DNA of 64,000 nt from Paenibacillus spiritus (GTDB lineage Bacteria; Bacillota; Bacilli; Paenibacillales; Paenibacillaceae), in assembly GCF_008710135.1 (NCBI RefSeq), contig NZ_VYKK01000028.1, forward strand, positions 84,441 to 148,440, given 5' to 3'. A program made the translations under genes and the position numbers. Under the pieces are notes generated by a model. That model was not told the DNA's origin. It searched no databases and saw only the letters and a program-made list of their open reading frames with translations. Of this stretch, positions 25,571-34,737 are shown piece by piece (the stretch's first letter is position 1; every line of letters starts with the position of its first letter).

Positions 25571-28300
25571 TCATGATTGAATCGTAACGGTCTTCGTTTT
25601 CTGTTCCCATTTTACCGTCAGGCCAAGCTGTTCCGATACAAGCCGGAGCGGGACTAAAGTCCTGCCTCCGATCAGCAGCGGCGATACCTCGGCCGATTGT
25701 CTTTTTCCGTTCAGCACATACTCCTTCTGGCCCACGGTGAGATCCAGCGCTTTCGATCCCCGCAGTACCATAATATGCCGGGACGCCGGATCCCAAGCCG
25801 CACTGCCGCCAAAAGCGTCCAGCACGTACCGGATCGGAACATAGGTGGTGCCGTCCTGAACCATCGGAGCGGAATCAATCGTCTTCGCCGTTCCGTTGAC
25901 CGTCAGTTTCTTCTGTCCGATCACCATCTGGGCCGTCCCGGTAGGCAGCCCCGCTTCGCTGGTCAGAGCGGGCATGGTAAAGGCAATATTGTCGAATGCC
26001 ACCGTTCCCGTCTTCGCCCGTTCATCCTGTCCTTCCGCTACATTGACCACATACAGGCGCTTCAGGGATGCCGGGAATTTGATGCCCGAACCCGACAGGT
26101 CGATCTGGATGTTCTTCCAGCCTTGCCAGTCGATCACCTTCGCGATATCGATATAAGCTGTAGCTCCGCTGCTGTCTGCAACTTCGGCGCGCAGCCAGTT
26201 CAGGCTCTTGTCTCCCATGACGTCCAGCGACATGGAGGTGGCCGCAGCCGGAATACTTTTGCCGGCCGTTCCGTTCAACTGCGCATAGGCGTACATTTTG
26301 CCGCTTCCGGCACTCATGTCATAGCTGAGATTCAGCACTTTGGATGCGCTGCGGTCTCCGGTTCCGGGCGCAATGGCTGCCGTTCCTTGAACCGCAGAGA
26401 CATTCGTCGTGAACTGGACCGGGTAAGCCGTGTTCTCAAAATCCTCCCACATCGTCTGAGCCGCTGCGGACAGTACGATCGCCGTGCTGAACCCGTCATA
26501 GCGGGCAATCGCATACCCGGTTGTTACGCCGGGATTAACGGCGCTGACGGACAGGACTCCGTCCTTCACGCTGCCTTGAAAGCCGACAAATTCCCACTTC
26601 ACGGAGGAAGCGGGCACGGCCAGTGCTGCTCCCGACCGCGGCGTTGCCGTCAGGGCAACGGGAATCGAGGCGCCGGCAGCCAGCGCGCCGGTTGCCGGGG
26701 AGACGCTCAGCGTCTGTAGGTCGCCGCCGCCCAGAACCGTCACTTTAGAGGTTGCTTTGGCGGCGCCGCTGGAAGCCGTAATCGTTGCCGTTCCCGGCTT
26801 CACGCCCGTCACCGTCCCTCCGCTGACCGTCACGCTGCCGTTGCTGGACGTCCAGGAGGGATTCCCGGCGCTCACATCAACCGGGTTATAGTACGTATCA
26901 TAGCCCTTCATGGAATAGCTGGCCTGCTGACCGATTAACAGAGACTTGCTCCCGCTAAGAATAATGCCCTTCACTTCGCCCTGAGGCGCACTCGTGTAGA
27001 CGCCAAGTCCGTTCACCACGCTTCGCTGCTCGGTGCCATACTCTGTGTTGAACGTCAGCGTTGTCGACGTTTCCCCGAGCGGCCGGTCTACCATAGAGGT
27101 AGACCCTCCTCCATCGAGATTAAGCCCTTTATAAACCCCGATCTGCGTCATGAAAGTCTGCAATTCGGTCAGCGACATGCCCGAACTGTTGCTGTTCTTC
27201 TCTACCGCGACGATGTAGACATAGCGTCCGTCCTGCGAATAGCCAAGCGCCGTCCGGGCGCGGTAGCCGTTCAAGTCATTGACGGAACGGGAGAAGCTCG
27301 TTGCCTTGCCGCCGTCCACCAGAATGGTATGACCGCCGATCATCATCTGCAGCGAAGCCGGGTCCACCGTCTGCCCGGTCGTCAGCGAACGCAGACCGTA
27401 GGCGGTCTGAACCGGCTGGCCAACCGCCAGATGGTCGCGCACATACTGGGCTGCGGTGCCATGCGCACGCAGGATATAAGCTCCGGCCGGTACGCTGATA
27501 GGCAGCCCCGCCGCGCCCGGCTCCGAAATTTGAGTGATCACGCCATTCTCAACGAGCACTTCCGTCGGCGTCGTGCTGCTGTTCTTGGGACGTTCCTGGG
27601 CGGCCCAAGCATCGGTGTAGACATACATGGCGTTCACATGACTGTAAGTCGAGGTCCCGCCTTCCGGGTTGTACGCCCCTTTGTTGACTCCGGACAGAGC
27701 AAACGGCGTACCGTCCGCTGCCGTAACGCTGCCTTCAAATGTGAACTGGTCGATCATCGGCTTTCGGTCGCTTGTCAGCGCGAACGCATACATTCCCTTT
27801 AACTGGGATGGCGTACTGACCAGGGTTCCGGCGGTAATTTGTCCACCGATTGGCGATCCCTCTCCCCCTGTATTGAAATAATCGCCGTTTACCGCCGCGA
27901 CCGCTCCGGTCTCCTTGGCCATTCCGCCTGTGCTCTGGCGTGTTGTCAGCTTGCCGTTCTTGCCGGTCATTACATCAATGGAGACATAAGGATTATTCAG
28001 ATCAATTCGAATGACGTCCGCCCGGCCGGTCGCCTTGGACCCCGAACGGGTCGTCGTATATTTATAAGTGTTCAGAATCGCGCCGGACGTTACCGGCTCC
28101 TGGCTGACTGCGGATACCGTCATGGAAGACGCAGCCGCTGCCAGAGGAATTGCCCATGGCTGCCACGCTCCGGGTCCCACTGCTCCGGCGGCCGGAGCGA
28201 GCCATAATACTCCCGCCAGTGAAAGAACGGCCCAGTTTCGGAGCATGGGCTTGCTCTTCGCCTGATGCGTCTGCAGGTGTTCGTTGTTGCATTCCTTCAT
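25571..28300 (-). CDS. Secreted phosphodiester glycosidase (NAGPA domain) with stalk domain
   Basis: A 909-residue surface protein. Residues 20-42 are a signal or membrane segment with basic residues before it. Residues about 95-430 are the NAGPA (phosphodiester glycosidase) domain, with AVNGDYF (138-142) and NLDGGGSTSMV (about 394-404). Then comes a bacterial Ig-like segment (SWTSSNGSVTVSGGTVTGVK), a beta-sandwich resembling a carbohydrate-binding domain (640-790), and a C-terminal copper-amine-oxidase-N stalk domain (DGTTYVPIRYVLDAFGGSAA, GRTLVPLRLVSEQLGL), common in Paenibacillus. It probably cleaves a phosphodiester- or glycoside-linked surface polymer. It begins about 150 bases after the metK terminator and ends 41 bases before degS. 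Confidence 0.87.
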   Translation of the reverse strand: MKECNNEHLQTHQAKSKPMLRNWAVLSLAGVLWLAPAAGAVGPGAWQPWAIPLAAAASSMTVSAVSQEPVTSGAILNTYKYTTTRSGSKATGRADVIRIDLNNPYVSIDVMTGKNGKLTTRQSTGGMAKETGAVAAVNGDYFNTGGEGSPIGGQITAGTLVSTPSQLKGMYAFALTSDRKPMIDQFTFEGSVTAADGTPFALSGVNKGAYNPEGGTSTYSHVNAMYVYTDAWAAQERPKNSSTTPTEVLVENGVITQISEPGAAGLPISVPAGAYILRAHGTAAQYVRDHLAVGQPVQTAYGLRSLTTGQTVDPASLQMMIGGHTILVDGGKATSFSRSVNDLNGYRARTALGYSQDGRYVYIVAVEKNSNSSGMSLTELQTFMTQIGVYKGLNLDGGGSTSMVDRPLGETSTTLTFNTEYGTEQRSVVNGLGVYTSAPQGEVKGIILSGSKSLLIGQQASYSMKGYDTYYNPVDVSAGNPSWTSSNGSVTVSGGTVTGVKPGTATITASSGAAKATSKVTVLGGGDLQTLSVSPATGALAAGASIPVALTATPRSGAALAVPASSVKWEFVGFQGSVKDGVLSVSAVNPGVTTGYAIARYDGFSTAIVLSAAAQTMWEDFENTAYPVQFTTNVSAVQGTAAIAPGTGDRSASKVLNLSYDMSAGSGKMYAYAQLNGTAGKSIPAAATSMSLDVMGDKSLNWLRAEVADSSGATAYIDIAKVIDWQGWKNIQIDLSGSGIKFPASLKRLYVVNVAEGQDERAKTGTVAFDNIAFTMPALTSEAGLPTGTAQMVIGQKKLTVNGTAKTIDSAPMVQDGTTYVPIRYVLDAFGGSAAWDPASRHIMVLRGSKALDLTVGQKEYVLNGKRQSAEVSPLLIGGRTLVPLRLVSEQLGLTVKWEQKTKTVTIQS

Positions 28301-28450
28301 CTTCTCGTAACTCTCCCATCTCTCTTTGCTCGCCTGAAAGCGTCTCTACAGTTTAATAGACTGTTTTCAGGCCGAAAAGTTACGAAAACCACCGAAAATT
28401 TTACGCTTTCTGCCATCCTTTCATCTGCTCTGGAAGGTGCAGGCTGCTAA

Positions 28451-28498
28451 ACAAAACAGGCCTGTCCCCCGCGTCATCGCGAGAACAGGCCTGTTTTT
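28451..28498 (-). terminator. Intrinsic terminator after metK
   Basis: AAAACAGGCCTGT (28453-28465) and ACAGGCCTGTTTT (28485-28497) form a 13-base stem with T runs on both strands. It serves metK on the minus strand. Confidence 0.9.
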
Positions 28499-28546
28499 AC
28501 TTAAAGAGAGGATACTGCTTAACGTTCATCTATCGGGCTATGCGGC

Positions 28547-29749
28547 TTACAAACCCGCCTGTTCCCGAAGCTGCTCCGCCTTGTCCACTCGTTCCCAAGG
28601 CAGATCTAGATCGGTACGGCCAAAATGCCCATAAGCCGCCGTCTGCTTGTAGATCGGTCTGCGAAGGTCAAGCATGGCGATAATGCCAGCCGGACGGAGG
28701 TCAAAATGCTTCCGAACGAGCTCGACAAGCCGCTCCTCGGAGATTTTGCCGGTTCCATATGTATCCACGTTGATCGATACCGGATTGGCGACCCCGATCG
28801 CATAAGCGAGCTGAATCTCGCATTTGTCGGCGAGTCCCGCCGCAACCAGATTCTTCGCCACATACCGCGCGGCGTAAGCAGCGGACCGGTCTACCTTCGT
28901 CGGATCCTTGCCCGAGAAAGCTCCGCCGCCGTGACGGGCATAACCCCCGTACGTATCCACAATGATTTTGCGGCCGGTCAGACCGGCATCGCCCTGCGGA
29001 CCGCCAATAACGAAGCGACCCGTCGGATTAATGAAATACTTCGTCTCCTCATCCAGCAGGCTCTCCGGCACAACCGGCGCAATGACATGCTTCTTGATGT
29101 CTTCCTGGATTTGTTCCAGCGTAATGTCTTCCGCATGCTGGGTGGATACAACAATCGTATCGACGCGCACCGGCTTCTCATCCTGATACTCAATCGTCAC
29201 CTGGGTCTTGCCGTCCGGACGCAGATACTCCAGCGTACCGTTCTTCCGCACTTCCGACAAGCGACGGGCAATCCGGTGCGACAAGGCAATCGGCAGCGGC
29301 ATCAATTCAGGCGTTTCATTCGTAGCAAAACCGAACATCAACCCCTGGTCCCCCGCTCCGATATTGGCCGTCTCTTCTGCCACTTGACTCGGGTCTCGGT
29401 TCTCCAGCGCCGCATTTACCCCTTGGGCAATATCGGCCGATTGCTCGTTGAGCGAAGTCAGCACGGCGCAGGTGTTGTAATCAAAGCCGTATTTAGCCCG
29501 GGTATAACCGATTTCCTTAATGGTGTTGCGCACGATGGACGGAATATCGACATATTCCGATTTGGTGCTGATCTCCCCGATGACCAGAACGAGTCCGGTC
29601 GCAACCGATACTTCACAGGCCACACGCGCATGGGGATCATTGGCCAGAAAGGCATCCAGAACCGCATCAGAAATCTGATCGCAGATCTTATCCGGATGTC
29701 CTTCCGTAACTGATTCCGATGTGAACAGATGCCGTCCCTTGATGGACAT
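28547..29749 (-). CDS. metK: S-adenosylmethionine synthetase
   Basis: A 400-residue MetK. Signature segments: [20 protein letters not shown] at the N-terminus (ATP and metal binding), [20 protein letters not shown], and [20 protein letters not shown] near the C-terminal third. It makes SAM from methionine and ATP in the cytoplasm. The ATG follows GGGAGGTAGACCATT. Only 62 bases separate it from the SASP terminator, too little for an S-box riboswitch, which often controls metK in Bacilli. A TTATATATAG stretch may be its -10. Monocistronic: terminators flank it on both sides. Confidence 0.98.
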   Translation of the reverse strand: MSIKGRHLFTSESVTEGHPDKICDQISDAVLDAFLANDPHARVACEVSVATGLVLVIGEISTKSEYVDIPSIVRNTIKEIGYTRAKYGFDYNTCAVLTSLNEQSADIAQGVNAALENRDPSQVAEETANIGAGDQGLMFGFATNETPELMPLPIALSHRIARRLSEVRKNGTLEYLRPDGKTQVTIEYQDEKPVRVDTIVVSTQHAEDITLEQIQEDIKKHVIAPVVPESLLDEETKYFINPTGRFVIGGPQGDAGLTGRKIIVDTYGGYARHGGGAFSGKDPTKVDRSAAYAARYVAKNLVAAGLADKCEIQLAYAIGVANPVSINVDTYGTGKISEERLVELVRKHFDLRPAGIIAMLDLRRPIYKQTAAYGHFGRTDLDLPWERVDKAEQLREQAGL

Positions 29750-29811
29750 AATGGTCTACCTCCCTGCTTGCTTCTATATATAAGAGTTAAGCTGCATAAT
29801 AACGTCCTGTC

Positions 29812-29843
29812 CAAAAAAACAAACCTTTTCCACATGGAAAAGG
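29812..29843 (-). terminator. Intrinsic terminator after the SASP gene
   Basis: Minus strand CCTTTTCCATGTGGAAAAGG followed by TTTGTTTTTTT. Eight-base stem, four-base loop. Confidence 0.85.
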
Positions 29844-29910
29844 TCGGTTTTCCTCAACAGAATTCTATCCTATTTACCCCAGTGTGTCAAACCGCCTAAG
29901 CCTGAATAAC

Positions 29911-30180
29911 CTAGCTGTAGAGCGACTGCTCCGCCTGACGAATCAGCCGTTTCGTAATCTCGCCGCCCACCGAACCATTCTCTCTGGAGGTCAAATGACC
30001 GAGGTAAGGCGTTCTGCCCGAGGCGCTCATTCCGCCCATGCCAAGCTCGGTGGCAAATTCCGTATCCATGGCGCCGCCCATTCCCGGACCGTAGAGTCCG
30101 AATTCAGCGGCAATCTCGAACTGAAGCTGCTTCAGCATTTCCTTGCTCTCCGGAACGACTTTGCGATTACTGCGTGCCAT
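29911..30180 (-). CDS. Small acid-soluble spore protein, alpha/beta type
   Basis: An 89-residue SASP. KMLKQ-like and GPR-cleavage-region residues are seen in LKQLQFEIAAEFGLYG, and the conserved C-terminal part is LTSRENGSVGGEITKRLIRQ with the GSVGGEI-T-R-L motif. These proteins coat spore DNA and protect it from damage. Relative to B. subtilis SspA-type proteins there is a Gly/Met-rich insert in the middle (GPGMGGAMDTEFATELGMGG). ATG 30180 follows GGAGGTG. A sigma-G-like promoter (30220-30249) precedes it, and a terminator follows. Confidence 0.93.
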   Translation of the reverse strand: MARSNRKVVPESKEMLKQLQFEIAAEFGLYGPGMGGAMDTEFATELGMGGMSASGRTPYLGHLTSRENGSVGGEITKRLIRQAEQSLYS

Positions 30181-30219
30181 CACGCATGCACCTCCAATAA
30201 GGTTATGATAAGACAACCC

Positions 30220-30249
30220 TATTGTGATCCGGCTCTGTCAGGCTTACTC
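30220..30249 (-). promoter_or_regulatory. Possible sigma-G promoter of the SASP gene
   Basis: Minus strand GAGTA (30249-30245), 18 bases, then CACAATA (30226-30220). One mismatch per half to the forespore pattern GnATR-N18-CATnHTA. It lies 40 bases before the start, as expected for an ssp gene. Confidence 0.4.
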
Positions 30250-30317
30250 GCAGCAATGATTGTTAGTTCTGGAAGGGGCGCTGGTATAGACCCTGCATGA
30301 TCAGGAGAGACTAGCAT

Positions 30318-30340
30318 TAGAAAAAGGGCCTGCGGCCCTT
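30318..30340 (-). terminator. Intrinsic terminator after the 189-residue secreted protein
   Basis: Minus strand AAGGGCC-GCA-GGCCCTT followed by TTTCT. Seven-base GC-rich stem directly after the stop codon. Confidence 0.85.
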
Positions 30341-30353
30341 CCCTATCCGGCTT

Positions 30354-30923
30354 TTATTTGAGCGTATAGCCGCCTCTTACCATGACGACCAGTCCAAGTT
30401 TCTGGCCGTCCTGAACTGCAATCCCGCGGCCATCGCGCGGGAATGACAGCAGATGGTTCGACGGCGCCGGCTGACCGTTGGTCAGGTCCTTGCCGTCTGT
30501 GAGATCCGCGACTCCGTTGGCATCGGCAGACCGAATGACAGCCTTGCCGGCGCGCACAATAAATTCAGCGCCAGCAGAAGCGATCAGCGTCTGACCCGGC
30601 TTCACATCTACAATCACACTGCTCGTACCGTCCGATGTCCCGGGTGTTGCCGTCGCCGTCGGCGCCGCGGTTGGCGAAGGCTTTGCAGTGGCCGTTGGAG
30701 TTGCGGTTGCGGTCGTCCCTGTTCCGGCAGCAGGCAGACTGCCGCCTTGAAGCAGCTTCTGAATCTGCTGATCCACATAACTCTTGGTCACCACCGGATC
30801 ATCAGCCGTTCCCGGCTGGTTCCCTACCTCCGCTCCGGAAGCGGTGTTGCTGAGGAGCGACCCGCCCCAGACGCTTCCCAGAAGCAGAGCTGCAGCGGTC
30901 GTCAGTTTCCATGCACGTTTCAT
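30354..30923 (-). CDS. Secreted protein of unknown function with Thr/Pro-rich linker
   Basis: A 189-residue protein. A signal peptide (KRAWKLTTAAALLLGSVWGG, cleavage probably after ASGA) is followed by a short helical part (DDPVVTKSYVDQQIQKLL), a Thr/Ala/Pro-rich linker (about residues 66-98) and a compact C-terminal domain: VDVKPGQTLIASAGAEFIVR and AGKAVIRSADANGVADLTDG. No catalytic motif is seen. It begins 84 bases after the S-layer gene stop, behind that gene's terminator, so readthrough could express it at a small fraction of S-layer levels. ATG follows AAGGAGG. An accessory role in the envelope is a guess. Confidence 0.8.
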   Translation of the reverse strand: MKRAWKLTTAAALLLGSVWGGSLLSNTASGAEVGNQPGTADDPVVTKSYVDQQIQKLLQGGSLPAAGTGTTATATPTATAKPSPTAAPTATATPGTSDGTSSVIVDVKPGQTLIASAGAEFIVRAGKAVIRSADANGVADLTDGKDLTNGQPAPSNHLLSFPRDGRGIAVQDGQKLGLVVMVRGGYTLK

Positions 30924-30954
30924 CGGTTCCTCCTTGGGGTTCGGAATTCGTGAT

Positions 30955-30988
30955 AAAAAAAAGAATAGCCTCCGAAGAGGCTATTCTT
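30955..30988 (-). terminator. Intrinsic terminator of the S-layer gene
   Basis: Minus strand AAGAATAGCCTC, loop TTCG, GAGGCTATTCTT, then TTTTTT. A 12-base perfect stem with a stable tetraloop, as expected for a very highly transcribed gene. Confidence 0.95.
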
Positions 30989-31006
30989 GCTTCGGTAAGG
31001 AAGCGA

Positions 31007-33691
31007 TTATTTTGCGAAAACTTCAGTTCCAGTTGTGATCTTGTTGCCATAAGCATCCGTAATGTCTGCAGCGTCAGCAACCTTAACCGAAATGGAGTTC
31101 ACGCTGGCAGCGTTCAGGTCCAGAGCAGCAGTAGCATCGCTGTTTTGGAAGGATACATAGTACTTACCTGCATCGTTGCCTGCACCCTGTGTAATTGTGC
31201 CACGGACCGTAGCTGTCGAACCGTTGATTGTGAAGACAAAGTCACTTGCGTTCACATTGTTCAGGCTACCTTCGGAGAAGGAGAGAACCAGAACCTTGCT
31301 GTCTCCAGAAGATACTGTAGCGCCTGTCAGCGTAGGAGCTACGCGGTCAGTCAGAGACAGTGCGATTGGGTTCAGAGACACCATTCGGTTACCGGCAACA
31401 TCAGTAATGCCGTAAGCAACAAAGTCATAGGACTTCGTTTCGTTGATGGCGCCTCTAGGAATAGTGATTTCGATTGTTGCAGTAGTTGGGGCAGCTGTTG
31501 CTGTTCCGTTGGAATGTGTCAGCACCGCACTGGATCCAGCTGGAAGTGCCTTGCCAGCCAGCGTGTAGCTGTTCAGATCACGCATGGAAGCAACATTCAG
31601 ACCCTTGTCATCAGTTGCAGTCAATCTCACAACGATATCCGAAGTAGCGGTGCTGTCGTCATATCCTGCGTAAGCAACTGTTGGAGCACTGCTATCAGTT
31701 GCAGCAGTACCGGCAGCTACCGTTACAGTGGTGCTCGAAGCAGCCAGCTTGTTCTTCGAACGGGAAACGTCGAGTACAAATTCAGCCGGCAGGCTCAGCG
31801 TGTAAGTTCCTGCACTCAGAGTAACATTCGGGAATGTCACTGTCGCATCAGAAACCACAGGTGCGCTGAAGTCCTTAGCTTCTACCTGACCAGTTGTTTC
31901 ATTGATCAGTCTCATTCCTGTAGTCAGGTTAGCCTGAACATTCTCACTGAATGTTACGACCAATCCCTTGCCGCTTGTGTAGGCTGCACTTACAACCGCA
32001 GGAGCAGTAGTATCCTTCACAACCGTTACCGGCTGATTAACCACAGCGCCCAGCTGGTTGCCCAGCGTATCACGAACAGTTGCTCCAAATTCAAGCGCAG
32101 CTGTCAGCGTGTTATTGCTAGGGAAACGAAGGAGGTCACCTTGTGGGAGGCGCAGACGAATCGTGTCGCTATTCTTCTTAGTTTCCACTACCAATGGACT
32201 GCTCTTGCCAAAAGCATCTACAAACTTAACATTGCCAACGAAAGACTCATAATTCATTGTCTTGTTAAACTTTACATCAACATAAGTGTCGCTAACCGGA
32301 GTAATGCTCGCAACCGTAGGCGCTGCAGCGTCAGTTACAACCGTTACAGTCGTCTTAATCGGGTTCGGGTTAGCAACGTTGCCTGCATAGTCGGTTACGT
32401 TCAGCAGGGACACATCATAAGTTGCGCCGCTGTTCAGCGTACCTGTAGTCAGGGTAATCGTGTCATAAGTGTCGTCGGATACAGTAGCTGTGGAAGCTAC
32501 GCCGTTGACATAAGCAATAACGCCCTGTCTCTTAACCGGCTCGCTCAGCTTCACTGTTACTGTGTTCGTTGTTGTCTTGGCTACAGCCGTAACGCTTGCT
32601 ACAGTAGGAGCCGTTGTGTCAGCAACGTTCAGCAGGGAAGTATAAGTCGAGAATGCAGTGCCAACAGAAGTCTTCACAGCATCCGTAACCACTACAGTAT
32701 ACTGGCCCTTCATGAATTCCGTGTTAGGCAGCGTGATTGTTACGGCTGTCTTGGCATCGTTCAGGGAAGCGACAGTACCGTTAACCGTTACCGGGCTCTG
32801 AGCACCAGCTACAGGAACAACCTGCACAACGCCGTTCTTCAGCTTGCCATCAGCGATCAGCGTGGAAGCGTCAACTGCACGGTTGAAGGAAATTACCAGC
32901 TGCTTCGCATTTGGAGCAGTTGCGGCAACAACCTTAGGAGCCGTCAGCGTTACTTTCACGTTGTTGTAGGTGTTACCTTCAAAAGTGAAGGCCGGGATTG
33001 TAGTTTCTACGCCTTCTACCAGAGCGGTAGTCAGAGTAACCTTCGTTTCCTTGCCGTTGGCGAACTTCACTGTAACTTCAGTTGGGCTCGTTGCTTCAGC
33101 GGAAACAACAGCCGGAGCCGTGGTCATCTGTGTAACGGCATATACCGTTTCAACTACCAGGGAACGCGTAGCGTTGCTTGTGAAGTTGGTGCCCTTGGCA
33201 ATCAGACCCTTGTCGATCAGAGCCTGAGCATAGCCCTTGGCCCATACGGAAGCGTTGTTGTCAGTGGCAGTCGGAGCGTCCAGCTTCAGGGCGCGGAACA
33301 GAACCGCAGATACTTCCTGAACTGTTACTTTGCCGTTGTAGTCAAAGATACCTTTAACAGTATCTTTACCCTGCATCAGACCTGCAGCAGTTGCAGCTTC
33401 GATGTAAGGAACAGCCCAGTTCTTGGCGTTGTAGCCTTTGTCCTTGTAGGACAGCTTGTTGTTAACTTCTTTCAGGTTGAACAGCTTGGTAACGATCTTC
33501 GCGAACTCAGCGCGAGTCAGATCCTTTTCCAGGTGAGCCTGCTGGTCTGGATATCCGTTCAGGATACCTTTAGCTGCCAGGGCATCAAATTTCTGTTGCG
33601 GAGTTGTTGCTGCAGTATCAGCAAAAGCCACAGAGGCAAACATCGAGAATGCCATTGCTGTAGACAGTGCTACGGACAAAATTTTCTTCAT
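31007..33691 (-). CDS. Probable major S-layer protein with N-terminal SLH domains
   Basis: An 894-residue exported protein. The signal peptide MKKILSVALSTAMAFSMFAS ends near AFA. Residues about 30-185 hold three SLH repeats: LTRAEFAKIV, then KVTVQEVSAVLFRALKL, then NATRSLVVETVYAV as the successive TRAE-type motifs. The remainder is Thr/Val-rich Ig-like beta domains (recurring TAPTVASVT, TTAPAVVSAA starts) with few charged or Cys residues, typical of S-layer lattices. SLH domains bind the pyruvylated wall polymer that the csaB block should make. ATG 33691 follows AAGGAGGAG; upstream in-frame codons lack a signal peptide. It has a strong promoter, a leader of about 190 bases and a strong terminator. 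Confidence 0.93.
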   Translation of the reverse strand: MKKILSVALSTAMAFSMFASVAFADTAATTPQQKFDALAAKGILNGYPDQQAHLEKDLTRAEFAKIVTKLFNLKEVNNKLSYKDKGYNAKNWAVPYIEAATAAGLMQGKDTVKGIFDYNGKVTVQEVSAVLFRALKLDAPTATDNNASVWAKGYAQALIDKGLIAKGTNFTSNATRSLVVETVYAVTQMTTAPAVVSAEATSPTEVTVKFANGKETKVTLTTALVEGVETTIPAFTFEGNTYNNVKVTLTAPKVVAATAPNAKQLVISFNRAVDASTLIADGKLKNGVVQVVPVAGAQSPVTVNGTVASLNDAKTAVTITLPNTEFMKGQYTVVVTDAVKTSVGTAFSTYTSLLNVADTTAPTVASVTAVAKTTTNTVTVKLSEPVKRQGVIAYVNGVASTATVSDDTYDTITLTTGTLNSGATYDVSLLNVTDYAGNVANPNPIKTTVTVVTDAAAPTVASITPVSDTYVDVKFNKTMNYESFVGNVKFVDAFGKSSPLVVETKKNSDTIRLRLPQGDLLRFPSNNTLTAALEFGATVRDTLGNQLGAVVNQPVTVVKDTTAPAVVSAAYTSGKGLVVTFSENVQANLTTGMRLINETTGQVEAKDFSAPVVSDATVTFPNVTLSAGTYTLSLPAEFVLDVSRSKNKLAASSTTVTVAAGTAATDSSAPTVAYAGYDDSTATSDIVVRLTATDDKGLNVASMRDLNSYTLAGKALPAGSSAVLTHSNGTATAAPTTATIEITIPRGAINETKSYDFVAYGITDVAGNRMVSLNPIALSLTDRVAPTLTGATVSSGDSKVLVLSFSEGSLNNVNASDFVFTINGSTATVRGTITQGAGNDAGKYYVSFQNSDATAALDLNAASVNSISVKVADAADITDAYGNKITTGTEVFAK

Positions 33692-34191
33692 AACCTTTTT
33701 TTCTCCTCCTTGAACATTCATGAACTGAGAATCTTGTTTGGTTGGGTAGCTCATGTTACTCATTAGCCGATGCACCCCCTTTCCCGAGTTGAGCAATTAA
33801 GTATAAATAATGTCTGTGACGGGTATCACAGAAACTGGTAAACCGTTATGAGGGCATGACAATACTAGATTCCTAATTCTACCTTCGTATTATACAATGT
33901 GCCTCATTTCGCGTAAAGTTAATTTTTCCATAGCGTTATGCTTGGTCAATTAACCTTGAGTCTTACGCCGCCCATTCCTGCACTGCGTGTGACTCACCAT
34001 TATAAACGCAGGCTGTTCGGAAAAGTTGCGCTCTCCTCAAAAAATATTCAGAGCTTTATTCCAAAGCCATGCGTTCCGGCAATCCGGGTGCAGAATGACA
34101 GCGATTGTTAATTCATTAAACCAAGTCTTTCTTCCCTAAACTCTTCCAATCGCGTTTTTTTGCCATGCATCATATTTTATAGAAGAAAAAC
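33692..34191 (-). other. S-layer gene leader and upstream region, no coding gene seen
   Basis: About 500 bases without a supported gene. It holds the S-layer promoter (33889-33917), then a leader of about 190 bases with an inverted repeat CTGTGA...TCACAG (33814-33831) that could fold near the 5' end. The stretch 33920-34190 upstream of the promoter is A+T-rich and shows no clear motif. Confidence 0.6.
33889..33917 (-). promoter_or_regulatory. Sigma-A promoter of the S-layer gene
   Basis: Minus strand TTTACG (33917-33912), 17 bases, TATAAT (33894-33889). The -10 and spacing are consensus. It predicts transcription from about 33882. Confidence 0.75.
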
Positions 34192-34216
34192 AAAAAAAGC
34201 GCCGAATCGGCGCTTT
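34192..34216 (-). terminator. Intrinsic terminator after the 113-residue gene
   Basis: Minus strand AAAGCGCCGATTCGGCGCTTT, followed by TTTT. A nine- to ten-base stem just downstream of the stop. Confidence 0.9.
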
Positions 34217-34230
34217 CTGTATCGGGTTAT

Positions 34231-34572
34231 CTAGCGAATCTTCATGGATAGCTGAATCATCTCTTGGCGTTTCTCGGGGCTGGAATTCACGTTCTCATAC
34301 ATCGCGTCAATGGCCTCCCGATTCTCGCGGTAGGTCTTCTCGTGCTTGATCGTAGAATGAGACCAATCAATGAGTGCATTCTCTGCAAGGATCAAATCAT
34401 TGTATGCGTCGTGGAACCCGGTTGTCTGAACCAGTTCCTCCATAGCTTCCTGGGTAATCTCCTGGGTAGCTCTCTTGGCGGTGATTTCTTTCTCCAGCAC
34501 CTTGGCTCTATTCTCAAACTGGTTTTTGGCTTTCATGTAATCGAGTTGAGCTTTTGACAAAATCGGTTTCAT
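34231..34572 (-). CDS. Hypothetical helical protein
   Basis: A 113-residue protein I do not recognise. It is almost wholly helical and charged (LDYMKAKNQFENRAKVLEKE, QEAMEELVQTTGFHDAYNDL), without Cys, signal peptide or membrane segment. ATG 34572 follows AAGGAG. It stands alone between two surface-protein genes with a terminator on each side. The size and helical pattern recall small cytoplasmic coiled-coil proteins of Bacilli, but I would not assign a family. Confidence 0.75.
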   Translation of the reverse strand: MKPILSKAQLDYMKAKNQFENRAKVLEKEITAKRATQEITQEAMEELVQTTGFHDAYNDLILAENALIDWSHSTIKHEKTYRENREAIDAMYENVNSSPEKRQEMIQLSMKIR

Positions 34573-34673
34573 CTACGGCTTTCTCCTTCTTGCGTGAATG
34601 TGTTCTTGCACCTTCTTACGTCATTGTATCGTAAATCCCGGCATATTACAAAGATTTGTAACTGGAAACTGGA

Positions 34674-34710
34674 AGAAAAGCCTCTTCCCCATCCAAGGAA
34701 AAGAGGCTCT
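34674..34710 (-). terminator. Intrinsic terminator of the 1203-residue SLH protein gene
   Basis: Minus strand AGCCTCTT (34708-34701) pairs with AAGAGGCT (34686-34679), followed by TTTCTTCC. Confidence 0.8.
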
Positions 34711-34737
34711 CACTCCTGCCGCAGCTATCCGTATCCT

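Noticed and set aside
29750..29900. SAM riboswitch before metK
   Set aside because: The only strong structure is the SASP terminator (29824-29843). No S-box helices can be found in the remaining 62 bases.
30911..33766. Long open frame on the plus strand (about 950 codons)
   Set aside because: It is exactly antisense to the S-layer gene, with Ser/Cys/Asn/Arg-rich translation that follows from the complementary strand of a Thr/Val/Ala-rich gene. No ribosome site or domain.
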